Shown: positions 41,718 to 51,389 of the stretch, piece after piece
Position numbering within the stretch: position 1 is the first letter of the stretch
Layout: every line of letters begins with the position of its first letter
Assembly (NCBI RefSeq): GCF_021266465.1
Contig: NZ_CP089848.1
Span: 1,550,001-1,614,000 of the forward strand
Length of the DNA: 64,000 nt
Source of the DNA: Paralcaligenes sp. KSB-10
Lineage (GTDB): Bacteria; Pseudomonadota; Gammaproteobacteria; Burkholderiales; Burkholderiaceae_B
Reading direction: 5' to 3'
Notes under the pieces: model-generated
Database searches by the model: none
What the model saw: only the letters and a program-made list of their open reading frames with translations
Told to the model about the DNA's origin: nothing
Program-made: the position numbers and the translations under genes

Positions 41718-43633
41718 GCCGACTCCCGTTTATCGTCAATCCGATCACGCACCGACGCCCTGGAAGAACTGCTCAGCAAGTCAAGGAAACCGGCTATTCC
41801 CTGAGGGAAGGCCAGCACCAGCACGAGAATCACGCCACCGAACAAGGCGTGCCAATACTGAGTAATACCCACGACATAATCCTGCAGCACCGTGAATACG
41901 GTGGCCCCAACAATGGGCCCCGCGAGCGCTTGCACCCCGCCCAGCAGAACCATCACCAGGCCATCGACCGACTTGCCTACGGCAATGACTTCGGGCGAGG
42001 TACTGCCTTTGGAAAAAACGTACAGGGCGCCGGCCAGCCCCGCAAACGCGCCGGCAATGGCAAATGCGGCCCATTGCACTCTCTGGACATGAATTCCCAG
42101 CGCATCCGCGCGCAGCGCGGAATCACGGGCCGCCCGCAAAGCATAGCCAAACGGGGAAAACACCATGCGTCGCAAAACAAGCACCGCCAGCACTACGATA
42201 GCCAGCGCGAAATAATAATAGGCCTTGCCCGACAGCCAGTCGGCGGGCCAGATGCCGATTATGCCGTTGGAGCCACCCGTCACAGCATCCCACTGATACA
42301 CCACCGACCACACGATCTGGGCAAACGCCAGGGTCAGCATAGCCAGGTAGACGCCCGAAAGGCGAACGCAGAACCAGCCAAAAACAATGGCCCCGAAAGC
42401 CGCCAGTATAGGAGCGGCGGTCATCGAGGCAATCATGGGCCAGCCCGCCATTTTGAACAGCAGCGCCGCCCCGTAAGCACCCAGGCCGAAGTAAGCGGCA
42501 TGTCCAAACGAAGGCATGCCGCCGGGTCCCATCATGAAATGCAGGCTGGCCGCAAACAGGATCGCCAGGATAATATCCAGGGCCAGTACCTGGGCATACG
42601 GAAAAGATCCGGCCAGCAGCGGCAAAATCAGCAAAACCATTACAAGCAACAGCATGCCGCCTTTGAATCCAGCGCTTGCCGCACGCAAGGGCCGTTCCGG
42701 CGAACCGACATTGCGCATGGCCGCCAAAGGCCGGCCCAGCAAGCCCCATGGACGAAACACCAGCACAATGGCCATGAAAACGAATTCAACCACCAAAGTC
42801 AGTTTCGGAAAGGCAATATCGAAGCCCCAGAATGACACCAGCCCCAGCGCAATGCAAAGCGCCTTGACCTGCGCAATAATCAGGGCGGCAAGATAAGCGC
42901 CGGGGATCGATCCCATGCCACCCACCACGACCACCACAAAGGCATCGCCAATCACGCTCAGATCCAGGCCCAGGCTGGCCGGCTGCCGCGGTATCTGCAA
43001 GGATCCGCCCAGCGCCGCCAGAAAAGCCCCCAGCGCGAACACCCCGGTAAACAGCCAGGCCTGATTCACACCCAGGGCGCCCAGCATTTCACGGTCTTGG
43101 GTAGCCGCCCGCACCAGAGTGCCCCAACGTGTTCTGGTCAATACCAGCCACAGGCAAACGAGCACTATGGGGCCTATGGCAATCAGCAACAAATCGTAAA
43201 CCGGCAAATAGCGATCGAAGAGTTTCAGAGCGCCGTTCAGCCCGGGCGCCAGCGGGCCCAGCAGGTCATCGGGCCCCCACGTCCAGAGCGTTGCATCGTT
43301 GATAACCAGCACCAAGGCAAAAGTTGCCAGCAACTGAAACATTTCGGGCGCCCGATAGATGCGCCGCAGCAAGCCAATTTCAATCGCCGCGCCCAGAACG
43401 CCCACGAGCAGCGCCGCCGCAAGCAGGCACAGCCAAAAGCCCACCGGATCTTGCCCCCAATGCCGTACCAGAGTGTAGGCAATATAAATGCCCAGCATGT
43501 ACAGGGAGCCGTGCGCGAAATTGACAATGCGCGTCACGCCGAAGATAAGCGACAACCCGGCCGCCACCAGGAACAGCGAAGACGCCTCCGCCAGGCCATT
43601 CAGGAACTGAACGATAAAGCCGGTAAGGTGCAT
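41714..43633 (-). CDS. Fused LivH-LivM permease of the Liv ABC transporter
   Basis: 639 residues, equal to LivH plus LivM in one chain. Residues 1 to about 295 are LivH (FLVAAGLSLIFGVTRIVNFAHGSLYMLG, PRQPASLGLDLSVIGDAFVVVVVGGMGSIPGA); from about 325 the LivM half follows (PSFGHAAYFGLGAYGAALL, AARDSALRADALGIHVQRVQWAAFAIAG, ALAGPIVGATVFTVL). No stop or frameshift lies between, and the linker is about 30 residues. In many relatives these are two genes. The ribosome site is weak. Forms the membrane channel for LivK-delivered ligand. Confidence 0.93.
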   Translation of the reverse strand: MHLTGFIVQFLNGLAEASSLFLVAAGLSLIFGVTRIVNFAHGSLYMLGIYIAYTLVRHWGQDPVGFWLCLLAAALLVGVLGAAIEIGLLRRIYRAPEMFQLLATFALVLVINDATLWTWGPDDLLGPLAPGLNGALKLFDRYLPVYDLLLIAIGPIVLVCLWLVLTRTRWGTLVRAATQDREMLGALGVNQAWLFTGVFALGAFLAALGGSLQIPRQPASLGLDLSVIGDAFVVVVVGGMGSIPGAYLAALIIAQVKALCIALGLVSFWGFDIAFPKLTLVVEFVFMAIVLVFRPWGLLGRPLAAMRNVGSPERPLRAASAGFKGGMLLLVMVLLILPLLAGSFPYAQVLALDIILAILFAASLHFMMGPGGMPSFGHAAYFGLGAYGAALLFKMAGWPMIASMTAAPILAAFGAIVFGWFCVRLSGVYLAMLTLAFAQIVWSVVYQWDAVTGGSNGIIGIWPADWLSGKAYYYFALAIVVLAVLVLRRMVFSPFGYALRAARDSALRADALGIHVQRVQWAAFAIAGAFAGLAGALYVFSKGSTSPEVIAVGKSVDGLVMVLLGGVQALAGPIVGATVFTVLQDYVVGITQYWHALFGGVILVLVLAFPQGIAGFLDLLSSSSRASVRDRIDDKRESA

Positions 43634-43675
43634 GTGATCCGGCGCCGCCCCCGCGGCAGCGCACTTTCTTATGAA

Positions 43676-44887
43676 TTAATCAGCATCGGCCGGGCGCCAC
43701 TTCCTGACTTGCTCGTCGCTGGGTTGAACTTGCGCACCGTCTATATACTTGAAGTCGGTCATGATCCCCTTGCCATCTTTTACGGCCAGGGTTCCAACGT
43801 ACGCGCCCATGGTGGATTGATGATCGATGCCCCGATACACGATGCGGCCGAATGGCGTGTCCACAGGCAGGTTCCTGAAAGCCTTGACCATCGCTTCGGT
43901 GTCGGTGGAGCCCGCCTTGCTTATGCCGGCCGCCAGCGACAGAATCGTGTTGTAGCCCACCACGGAGCCCAAGCGGGGGTAATCATTGAACCTGGCTTGG
44001 TATGCCTTCAGGAACTTTTGGTGCTCAGGCGTGTTGATCGCGTACCAGGGATAACCGGTCACCACCCAGCCTACGGGGGTTTCGCCGCCCAGGGCGTCCA
44101 GATACTCGGGCTCACCCGTCAACATGCTTACAGCAGGCAAATTCTTGAAGAAATTGCGTTGCGTCCCGGCGCGCACGAACTTGGCCAGGTCGCTGGCAAA
44201 CAAGACATTGAACAGGGCCTCGGGCTTGGCGTCGGATAAGGCCTGCACCACATTGCCGGCATCGATCTTGCCCAGAGGCGTTGCCTGTTCCGCCACGAAC
44301 TCTACATCGGGCTGCGCGGCCTTGAGCAATTGCTTGAATGTCGCAACCGCCGACTGGCCATACTCGTAATTCGGATAAACCACCGCCCAACGCTTCTTGT
44401 GCATGTTGACGGCGGCCGGAATCAGCATGGCCACCTGCATATAGGTGGAGTTCCTGAGGCGATAGGTATAGTGATTGCCATCGGCCCAGACGATCTTGTC
44501 GGTCAAGGGCTCGCTGGCCAGAAAAAAGACTTTTTTATGTTTGGCAAAATCGGTAACGGCCAGACCGATATTCGACAGGAACGTGCCGCACAGCACGTCG
44601 ACCTTGTCGCGGGCAAGCAGTTCTTCGGCCGCGCGGACCGCATCGCCGGGATTTGAATTGTCGTCGCGAGTCACCAGCTCGAGCGACTTGCCATTCACTC
44701 CGCCTGCCGCATTGATCTGTTCAATCGCCAGGTCCATGCCCTTTTTATAGGGCCCTAAAAAGGCGGGCTGGGTTTTATAGCTGTTGAGCTCGCCTATCCT
44801 GATCGTACCCTGGGCAAATGATGAAGCGGCAAAGGCGCTCAAGGCAATCGATCCGAACAACTTGGCGTAATATCCTGTGCGATACAT
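43676..44887 (-). CDS. livK: ABC transporter periplasmic binding protein, LivK family
   Basis: 403 residues from ATG 44887 (AGGAACCACGCATA upstream), with a signal peptide (AKLFGSIALSAFAASSFAQ) and the receptor fold of Leu/Ile/Val-binding proteins: IRIGELNSYKTQPAFLGPYKKGMDLAIEQINAAGGVNGK, LVTRDDNSNPGDAVRAAEEL. The tail resembles the branch that includes aromatic-acid and amide receptors, so the ligand need not be leucine. First gene of the Liv operon; divergent from the sulfatase gene. Confidence 0.92.
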   Translation of the reverse strand: MYRTGYYAKLFGSIALSAFAASSFAQGTIRIGELNSYKTQPAFLGPYKKGMDLAIEQINAAGGVNGKSLELVTRDDNSNPGDAVRAAEELLARDKVDVLCGTFLSNIGLAVTDFAKHKKVFFLASEPLTDKIVWADGNHYTYRLRNSTYMQVAMLIPAAVNMHKKRWAVVYPNYEYGQSAVATFKQLLKAAQPDVEFVAEQATPLGKIDAGNVVQALSDAKPEALFNVLFASDLAKFVRAGTQRNFFKNLPAVSMLTGEPEYLDALGGETPVGWVVTGYPWYAINTPEHQKFLKAYQARFNDYPRLGSVVGYNTILSLAAGISKAGSTDTEAMVKAFRNLPVDTPFGRIVYRGIDHQSTMGAYVGTLAVKDGKGIMTDFKYIDGAQVQPSDEQVRKWRPADAD

Positions 44888-45021
44888 TATGCGTGGTTCC
44901 TGTTTTAACAAAGCGGGGACGTCTGCTGCGAATAAATTGTACGCAATATAAACATATAAGACCGAAGTGCTCATGAATAAGCATATACACTTAGGTAGTT
45001 AAACGCTTTTTTACCCACAAT

Positions 45022-46911
45022 ATGCGCGAACAGATCTGGATTTTCATCGTGTCGGGCTTTTGCCTTTTGACGCTCAGCCGTTGCCTGCTTGCGGCATGGC
45101 AATGGCAAAGGGTCAAACAAGCCGGCGGGCTGCTTCCCATACTGAAAGGGGGGCTGCGCATCGATGCCAATCAAATCGCGATTATCGTCGGCATACCTGC
45201 CTTGCTGGCCCCCTGGATCGGGCACTGGCCGACCGCGGTGACAATAACCGGCTGGTGGTTTCAACTGGCCTGGTTCCTGCTGGTGTTGCTCGAGGTTTCC
45301 ACCCCCCAGTTCATTTATGAATACGATACACGCCCAAACCGCCTTTATGTTGAATATTTGAAACACCCGCAAGAAGTGTTCGGCATGCTTTGGAAGGGCT
45401 ACAAGATCATGATTATCGGCGGCCTGCTCGCGCTCGCCGCGTTTTTATGGATGGGCCATGCACTCTTTGGGCACGCCTTGCCCGACACGGCCATGGCGTG
45501 GTGGCTGCGCCCCCTGTTCAGCCTGGCCGCGGCCGCGATCATATTTCTGGCGATCCGCGGCACGCTCAGCCACCGCCCCATCAATCCGTCGACGGTCGCC
45601 TACTGCGGCGACAGCATGCTCAATACCCTGCCGCTGAACTCGCTCTACAACGTCGCCTACGCCATCTACAGCATGAAAAACGAGCGCTCGGCCGCCGACG
45701 TCTACGGCGATCTGCCGCCCCAGGACATGAACCGCATTGTCAATCATTGCGCCGGCCTGGGCGATACCGAGCAAGATATTCCATCCCTGCACACCCAGGA
45801 ACCCAGCGCCAAACGCGACCGCCCGCTCAATGTGGTGATGATCGTCGAAGAAAGCCTGGGCGCTCAATACATTGGCAATCTGGGCGGCGCCAATCTCACC
45901 CCCGAACTCGACAAGCTGGCGCAACAGGGCTGGAATTTCAGTCGCGCCTACGCCACGGGAACACGCTCGGTGCGCGGACTCGAGGCTGTGGTCGCCGGCT
46001 TTCCTCCCACCGTGTCCGATGCCGCCCTGCGCCTGCCGGGCGCCCAGGGCAATTTCTTCACACTGGCCCAAGTACTCAAGCAGCGGGGCTACCGGTCACG
46101 GTTCATTTATGGCGGAGAAGCGCATTTCGACAATATGAAAAGCTTCTTTTTCGGCAATGGCTTCGACGACCTGTACGATCGCGCCACATTCAAGAACCCG
46201 GCCTTCGTCGGCACGTGGGGCGCGTCCGATGAAGATATGTTCAAACAACTGGATCAGTTGCTCAGCAATCCGCCCGATCAGCCTACTTTTACACTGGCTT
46301 TTTCAGTCACCAACCACTCGCCCTGGGAGTATCCCAGTGGCCGTATCGAACCCGACGGCGACCCGGCAACGGTCGAAAATACCGTGCGCTACGCCGATTG
46401 GGCCATAGGCCGGTTCTTCGAAAAAGCCAAACGCTCGGCCTATTGGGAAAATACGGTTTTCCTGCTTGTGGCCGACCACGATTCGCGCGTGTTCGGCGCC
46501 AGCCTCGTGCCCCTGCGGCATTTCCACATCCCGGCCCTGATTCTGGGCGCCGATGTGCCCGCCCGGCGCGACGACCGGTTGATCAGCCAGATCGACCTGC
46601 CGCCTACCCTGCTGTCGCTCATGGGCCTGCGCACCGAGCACCCCATGATAGGGCACGACCTGACAGCGGCCGGCGGCGGCCGCGCCATGATGCAATACAG
46701 CGACAACTACGGCTACCTGAAAGGCGACGCCCTGCTGGTGCTGGAACCGCATCGCGAACCTTTGCAATACCGCTATACTGCCCCCGAGACCTACACCCCC
46801 ATGGCGGTCGACCCCGATCTTGCGCGCGAAGCGCTGGCTCATGTGCTGTGGCCTGCCTGGATGTATAGACATCAGCGCTACACGCTGCCGCATTTACGGT
46901 CAAAAATATAA
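45022..46911 (+). CDS. Membrane sulfatase of the LTA synthase/phosphoglycerol transferase family
   Basis: 629 residues: five hydrophobic segments in the first 190 (IWIFIVSGFCLLTLSRCLL at the start), then a periplasmic alkaline-phosphatase-like domain. VVMIVEESLGAQYIG holds the first metal ligand, YATGTRSVRG (310-319) is the nucleophile loop where relatives have Thr or Ser, and VFLLVADHDSRVFG gives the Asp-His ligands. In Gram-negatives such enzymes move phosphoglycerol or phosphoethanolamine onto glucans or lipid A. No partner gene marks the acceptor here. Isolated between the Liv and T6SS operons. Confidence 0.88.
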   Translation: MREQIWIFIVSGFCLLTLSRCLLAAWQWQRVKQAGGLLPILKGGLRIDANQIAIIVGIPALLAPWIGHWPTAVTITGWWFQLAWFLLVLLEVSTPQFIYEYDTRPNRLYVEYLKHPQEVFGMLWKGYKIMIIGGLLALAAFLWMGHALFGHALPDTAMAWWLRPLFSLAAAAIIFLAIRGTLSHRPINPSTVAYCGDSMLNTLPLNSLYNVAYAIYSMKNERSAADVYGDLPPQDMNRIVNHCAGLGDTEQDIPSLHTQEPSAKRDRPLNVVMIVEESLGAQYIGNLGGANLTPELDKLAQQGWNFSRAYATGTRSVRGLEAVVAGFPPTVSDAALRLPGAQGNFFTLAQVLKQRGYRSRFIYGGEAHFDNMKSFFFGNGFDDLYDRATFKNPAFVGTWGASDEDMFKQLDQLLSNPPDQPTFTLAFSVTNHSPWEYPSGRIEPDGDPATVENTVRYADWAIGRFFEKAKRSAYWENTVFLLVADHDSRVFGASLVPLRHFHIPALILGADVPARRDDRLISQIDLPPTLLSLMGLRTEHPMIGHDLTAAGGGRAMMQYSDNYGYLKGDALLVLEPHREPLQYRYTAPETYTPMAVDPDLAREALAHVLWPAWMYRHQRYTLPHLRSKI

Positions 46912-47180
46912 ACAAAGTATCAATACAACAAGCGCTTATTTGTTGGAAATTCAAGCTACTTTAATTTACGGAATTCGTCCTAAAAACGATTATTCGATAT
47001 AAATAATAACAAATCATACAATAATCATAATCTTTTAATATGGCTGCTACTTCCTTGATTTCTATCATAAAACATAGGTCTGGCAACACCAATACCAAAA
47101 AAAATATTTGGTAAACATCTCGTTTTTAATGTTAGTATTTGTGAGTTAATTTCCTGCTGTAGCACCAAGGATCAGGCAAC
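46912..47180 (+). promoter_or_regulatory. AT-rich leader of the T6SS operon with a dyad
   Basis: No gene is seen. The stretch is far richer in A and T than either neighbour and contains the dyad TACCAAA (47093-47099) / TTTGGTA (47107-47113) with a seven-base A/T centre, 67 bases before tssA, and a weak six-base hairpin at 46926-46945. AT-rich leaders before secretion operons are typical targets of H-NS-like silencers. I found no sigma-54 motif here. Confidence 0.45.
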
Positions 47181-48758
47181 GTGCCGATTAATTCATCCGA
47201 GCGCACCTTAGGTTTAGACCCTGTAGGGCCTCAGCGGCCCGCGGGAGAAAATCCTCGCGAGGGTGAAAAATTCTCGGAAGTACAAGCGCAAATTGACCGC
47301 CTCACCGATATCCACACCGATGGCGCAGTAAATTGGGATAAAGTAGCCTCGCTGACGAGTCAGATACTGCGCGAAGAAGGCAAGGATTTATCGGCGGCAA
47401 TCTGGCTTCTGGCAGCCTGGATGCATTTATACGGATCCATCGGCCTAGCCGGCGGTGTACATGTCCTGAACGACTTGGTACACACATACTGGGAAGAAAT
47501 GTCCCCCCCTCCCGCTCGCTTGCGCGGGCGCCGCAACCAGATGCAATGGCTGCTGGACCACCTGGGCGAGTACCTTCAAGGCGAACTCGAGGCTTTGCCG
47601 GACAAAGTTCATGCCGAATTGCTGGCAGACTGGGAGGCACTGGACGCCGCCTGGCAATCTCACGACACCGAGGCGCCGGCGTTTTACGGCCTGCGCCGGG
47701 CTCTGAGCGCGGTACCGATCGAAAATACAGCCGCCGGCGCAGCGGCCCCCGAACCTTCCCCCTCGTCGATATCGGCCGAGCCCACCAACGGGCCTGCCGG
47801 CGCACCCTCCAATACGAATTCCCCGGCGGCGCCCTCTCCCGCATTGCTTCCCACATCCGTGCCGGCCTCAGGCGCCGACCCCGAAACCGTCATCGACAGC
47901 GCCCTGACCAATCTGCGGCCGCTGATCGAATGGTGCCTCAACGACCACATTACTCTACCCTTGCTATTCCGCCTGAATCGCATCTGTGCCTGGGCCTCGC
48001 TGGACACAATCCCTCCCAATACAGGCGGTACCACCCGGATACCACCACCGCCCGATCAGATGACCACCGGCTTGGCGCAGGTCGAGCAAGGCACGGAAGC
48101 CCAGGCAGTCGTGCATTTCGTCGAGGCGCGCCTGATCAACCAGCGTTACTGGCTCGATCTGAATCGAGCCGCCCATGCCGCGCTAAGCCGGATGGGCGCC
48201 AGCGAAGCGGCAGCCACTGTCGCATTCGAAACAACGCGGCTAATTGCCCGCCTCCCCGAACTGGCTACCTTATCCTTTAGCGACGGTCGTCCGTTCGCCG
48301 ACGCGGCAACGCGCATCTGGCTCAATACGCTGACCAACACGCGCCCTGCTCAGAATGGCGCCGACAGCGACGCCCTGAACGACTTGACGGAAAAAGCCGA
48401 TGCCGACGCCGCCGCGGGCAAGCTGGAAGCCGCGCTGGATTCGCTGCAATCCGCCATAGATCAAACCAATAGCACGCGGGACGCCTTTCGCCTCAGGGTA
48501 GCCCAGTGCGATTTGCTCCACCGATTCGATTCGCGCGCCGATCTGCGTCCCTTGCTGGCGCCACTAATCGATGTACTCGATGTCTACCAGCTGTCTCGCT
48601 GGGAGCCGGACCTTGCCCGGCAAACCCTGGAGCTGGCAGCAGCCGTCGAGCGGCGCCACGGCGCCGAACCCAGCCAGCCGCCTGCGCCGATGCTGACGCG
48701 TCTGGCCGGACTGGATTGTCATGCAGCCTGGAGACTTTCACAGGCACCTACATCCTGA
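47181..48758 (+). CDS. tssA: T6SS protein TssA
   Basis: 525 residues from GTG 47181 (AAGGATCAGG upstream). The ImpA N-terminal domain is clear at about residues 35-125 (VNWDKVASLTSQILREEGKDLSAAIWLLAAWMHLYG, LRGRRNQMQWLLDHL). A Pro/Ala/Ser-rich linker follows (about 190-235), then a long helical C-terminal part. TssA caps and stabilises the growing sheath at the baseplate. First gene of the T6SS operon. Confidence 0.92.
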   Translation: MPINSSERTLGLDPVGPQRPAGENPREGEKFSEVQAQIDRLTDIHTDGAVNWDKVASLTSQILREEGKDLSAAIWLLAAWMHLYGSIGLAGGVHVLNDLVHTYWEEMSPPPARLRGRRNQMQWLLDHLGEYLQGELEALPDKVHAELLADWEALDAAWQSHDTEAPAFYGLRRALSAVPIENTAAGAAAPEPSPSSISAEPTNGPAGAPSNTNSPAAPSPALLPTSVPASGADPETVIDSALTNLRPLIEWCLNDHITLPLLFRLNRICAWASLDTIPPNTGGTTRIPPPPDQMTTGLAQVEQGTEAQAVVHFVEARLINQRYWLDLNRAAHAALSRMGASEAAATVAFETTRLIARLPELATLSFSDGRPFADAATRIWLNTLTNTRPAQNGADSDALNDLTEKADADAAAGKLEAALDSLQSAIDQTNSTRDAFRLRVAQCDLLHRFDSRADLRPLLAPLIDVLDVYQLSRWEPDLARQTLELAAAVERRHGAEPSQPPAPMLTRLAGLDCHAAWRLSQAPTS

Positions 48759-48777
48759 ATATTTAAGGAGAACACTG

Positions 48778-49287
48778 ATGGCCACCGACGGATCTGTTGC
48801 ACCAAAAGAACGAGTAAATATTGTCTACAAGCCCGCAACCGGCGACGCAAAGGAAGATGTCGAACTTCCTTTGAAGCAATTGGTGGTCGGTGATTTCACG
48901 CTTAAGGAATCCACGGTTCCGCTGGACGAGCGCAAGCCCATTCAGGTCGACAAGGACAACTTCAACGAGGTCTTGAAAGCCCAGGGACTGAACTTGACCA
49001 TGTCCGTACCCAATCGCCTGGCCGATGGCGAAACAGACGAAAACCTGGCCGTCAATCTCGAATTCAAGGGAATTCGTGATTTCGAACCCGATTCGCTCGT
49101 GGAGCAAGTCCCTGAACTCAAGCAATTGATTCAACTGCGCGACGCGCTCAAGGCGCTGAAGGGTCCGCTTGGCAATCTGCCGGCTTTCCGCAAGCAGATC
49201 CAAGAGTTGGTTCATGACGAAGGCACGCGCGAACGCTTGCTATCCGAGCTCGGCGCCCAAGAACAGGCCCCGGCCCCCAAGAAATAA
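48778..49287 (+). CDS. tssB: T6SS contractile sheath small subunit TssB
   Basis: 169 residues from ATG 48778 (AGGAGAACACTG upstream). Family motifs: ERVNIVYKPATG at the start, ELPLKQLVVGDFT, and the helical LPAFRKQIQELVHDE near the end. It forms, with TssC, the contractile tail sheath that drives the Hcp tube. Nineteen bases after tssA; tssC follows after eleven. Confidence 0.96.
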   Translation: MATDGSVAPKERVNIVYKPATGDAKEDVELPLKQLVVGDFTLKESTVPLDERKPIQVDKDNFNEVLKAQGLNLTMSVPNRLADGETDENLAVNLEFKGIRDFEPDSLVEQVPELKQLIQLRDALKALKGPLGNLPAFRKQIQELVHDEGTRERLLSELGAQEQAPAPKK

Positions 49288-49298
49288 GGAGCACATTT

Positions 49299-50786
49299 AT
49301 GAGTCAGGATTCACCACAACAACAACCCGCCGAGGGCGCGGCTGCCCAGGCCGGCGGCTCCCTGATCGACCAACTCATCGAGACGACCCGCGTCAAGCCC
49401 GGTGATGAAGCGTACTCGATTACCCGCCAGGGCCTTGAAGCCTTTGTCGCGGAACTGCTGGAGCCCAGCCGCTCGCAGGAAAAAGTAAGCCAGGGCCTTA
49501 TCGACGACATGATTTCGGCACTGGACCGGAAGCTGTGCCGCCAGGTCGACGAAATCATGCATCAGGCCGATTTCCAGAAACTGGAATCGTCGTGGCGTTC
49601 GCTGAAATTTCTGGTCGACCGCACAGATTTTCGCGAGAACAACAAAATTGAAATCCTGAACGTATCAAAAGAGGATCTGCTGGCCGACTTCGAAGATGCG
49701 CCCGACATCACTCGCTCGGGCCTGTACAAAGCGGTCTATACGGCGGAATACGGCCAATTCGGCGGCCAGCCATTTGGCACCATCATAGGCAATTACGATT
49801 TCGGCCCCGGCGGCCAGGACATCAAGTTGCTGCAATCGGTGGCCAGCGTCGCTGCCATGGCGCACACGCCATTCATCGCGTCGGCGGGCCCGCAGTTCTT
49901 CGGCCTGGATTCCTATTCGGGGCTGCCCAACCTGAAAGACCTGGCGGCCGTGTTCGAAGGCCCACAGTTCATCAAATGGAACGCCTTCCGGCAATCGGAA
50001 GATTCACGTTTTGTCGGCCTGACCCTGCCGCACTTCCTGCTGCGCGTGCCCTATGGCGACGAAACCGTGCCGACAAAGAAATTCCGCTACAACGAGGACG
50101 TTTCCAACGGCAATAAGAATTTTCTCTGGGGCAACGCATCGTTGGCATTTGCCAGCCGCCTGTCGGAAAGTTTCGCGCAGTTTCGCTGGTGCGCCAACAT
50201 CATCGGCCCACAGGGCGGCGGCACGGTAGGCGACCTGCCTGTCTACAACTACGAGGCAATGGGCGAAACCCAGGTCAAGATTCCCACCGAAGTGCTGATC
50301 TCCGAACGGCGCGAGTACGAACTGGCCGAGCAGGGTTTCATAGCGCTGACCATGCGCAAGAACACCGACAACGCCGCTTTCTTCTCCGCCAACTCCTGCC
50401 AGAAGCCCAAGTTCTTCGGCAACAGCAAGGAAGGCAAGGAAGCCGAACTGAATTACAAGCTGGGCTCGCAGCTTCCCTATATTTTCATCGTGAGCCGCCT
50501 GGCGCATTACATCAAGGTAATCCAGCGCGAGAACATCGGCACATGGAAAGAACGCACCGACCTGGAAACAGAGCTGAACAACTGGATACGCCAGTATGTC
50601 GCAGACATGGACAATCCATCGCCAGGCGTACGTAGCCGGCGCCCCCTGCGGCAAGCGGAAATTACCGTGTCGGACGTCGAAGGAGACCCAGGCTGGTACC
50701 GGGTCAGCATGAAAGTGCGCCCTCATTTCAAGTACATGGGCGCATCGTTCACTTTGTCCCTGGTAGGCAAACTCGACAAGAGCTAG
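49299..50786 (+). CDS. tssC: T6SS contractile sheath large subunit TssC
   Basis: 495 residues, standard length. Signatures LESSWRSLKFLVDRTDFRENNKIEILNVSKEDLLADF, PFGTIIGNYDF, FGLDSYSGLPNLKDLAAVF, EGPQFIKWNAFRQSEDSRFVGL and the C-terminal RPHFKYMGASFTLSLVGKLDK. Pairs with TssB in the sheath. AAGGAGCAC precedes the ATG. Confidence 0.97.
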   Translation: MSQDSPQQQPAEGAAAQAGGSLIDQLIETTRVKPGDEAYSITRQGLEAFVAELLEPSRSQEKVSQGLIDDMISALDRKLCRQVDEIMHQADFQKLESSWRSLKFLVDRTDFRENNKIEILNVSKEDLLADFEDAPDITRSGLYKAVYTAEYGQFGGQPFGTIIGNYDFGPGGQDIKLLQSVASVAAMAHTPFIASAGPQFFGLDSYSGLPNLKDLAAVFEGPQFIKWNAFRQSEDSRFVGLTLPHFLLRVPYGDETVPTKKFRYNEDVSNGNKNFLWGNASLAFASRLSESFAQFRWCANIIGPQGGGTVGDLPVYNYEAMGETQVKIPTEVLISERREYELAEQGFIALTMRKNTDNAAFFSANSCQKPKFFGNSKEGKEAELNYKLGSQLPYIFIVSRLAHYIKVIQRENIGTWKERTDLETELNNWIRQYVADMDNPSPGVRSRRPLRQAEITVSDVEGDPGWYRVSMKVRPHFKYMGASFTLSLVGKLDKS

Positions 50787-50853
50787 CCCGCTATTTCCGA
50801 CAAACATGCAAAACACCTGGCTGTTCCACAACTGACAACAAGGAGTATTTATT

Positions 50854-51339
50854 ATGGCAATGCCGTGCTACCTTAGCCTGCAAGGCAACAATCAAGGAAA
50901 GATCGAAGGTTCGTGTGAAGTAAGCGGCCATCAGGGAAAAATCCTGATACAAGCGATCGAGCACAAGATCGAACTGCCCAAAAGCCCGCAAACCGGCCTC
51001 CCGACCGGGAAACGCCAGCATTTGGGCATTACCCTGACCAAAGAAATCGATAAATCTTCGCCGAAAATTTATCAGGCCTTGTGCTCGGGCGAGCAAATGA
51101 AAACCGCCCAGCTCGAATTCTTCCGCATCAGCCCTAAAGGCACCGAAGAAAAGTATTACACCATCGAGCTGACGAATGCCGTTTTCGTATCGACCCGGCT
51201 GTGGGTGTCGAACTGCCTGTTACCCGATAACAGTCAGCTCGGGCACATGGAAGACATCAGCCTGACCTACGAAAAAATCGTCTGGACATGGGTTCCCGAC
51301 GGCATCGAGGCCGAAGATTCATGGCTGGCGCCCAAGTAA
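50854..51339 (+). CDS. hcp: T6SS tube protein Hcp (TssD)
   Basis: 161 residues, the usual Hcp size, with AAGGAGTATTTATT before the ATG. Begins MAMPCYLSLQGNNQGKIEG and contains HQGKILIQAIEHKI and YYTIELTNAVFVSTRLW, the strands of the ring-forming fold. Secreted as stacked hexamers and can carry effectors in the lumen. It is set off from its neighbours by 67 bases upstream and a strong terminator downstream, as expected for the most abundant product of the operon. Confidence 0.96.
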   Translation: MAMPCYLSLQGNNQGKIEGSCEVSGHQGKILIQAIEHKIELPKSPQTGLPTGKRQHLGITLTKEIDKSSPKIYQALCSGEQMKTAQLEFFRISPKGTEEKYYTIELTNAVFVSTRLWVSNCLLPDNSQLGHMEDISLTYEKIVWTWVPDGIEAEDSWLAPK

Positions 51340-51351
51340 TACCCCAAAGAC

Positions 51352-51379
51352 CGGCGAGCCACCCACTCGCCGATTTTTA
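51352..51379 (+). terminator. Intrinsic terminator directly after hcp, inside the T6SS operon
   Basis: CGGCGAG (51352-51358), loop CCACCCA, CTCGCCG (51366-51372), then ATTTTTA form a complete Rho-independent terminator twelve bases after the hcp stop and eleven before tssE. Read-through would set a lower level of baseplate and ATPase genes relative to tssABC-hcp. Confidence 0.85.
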
Positions 51380-51389
51380 GTGGTTTCTT

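Noticed and set aside
46926-46945. Hairpin CAACAA/TTGTTG after the sulfatase gene as a terminator
   Set aside because: Only six base pairs, mostly A-T, with no T-run; not supportable as a terminator.
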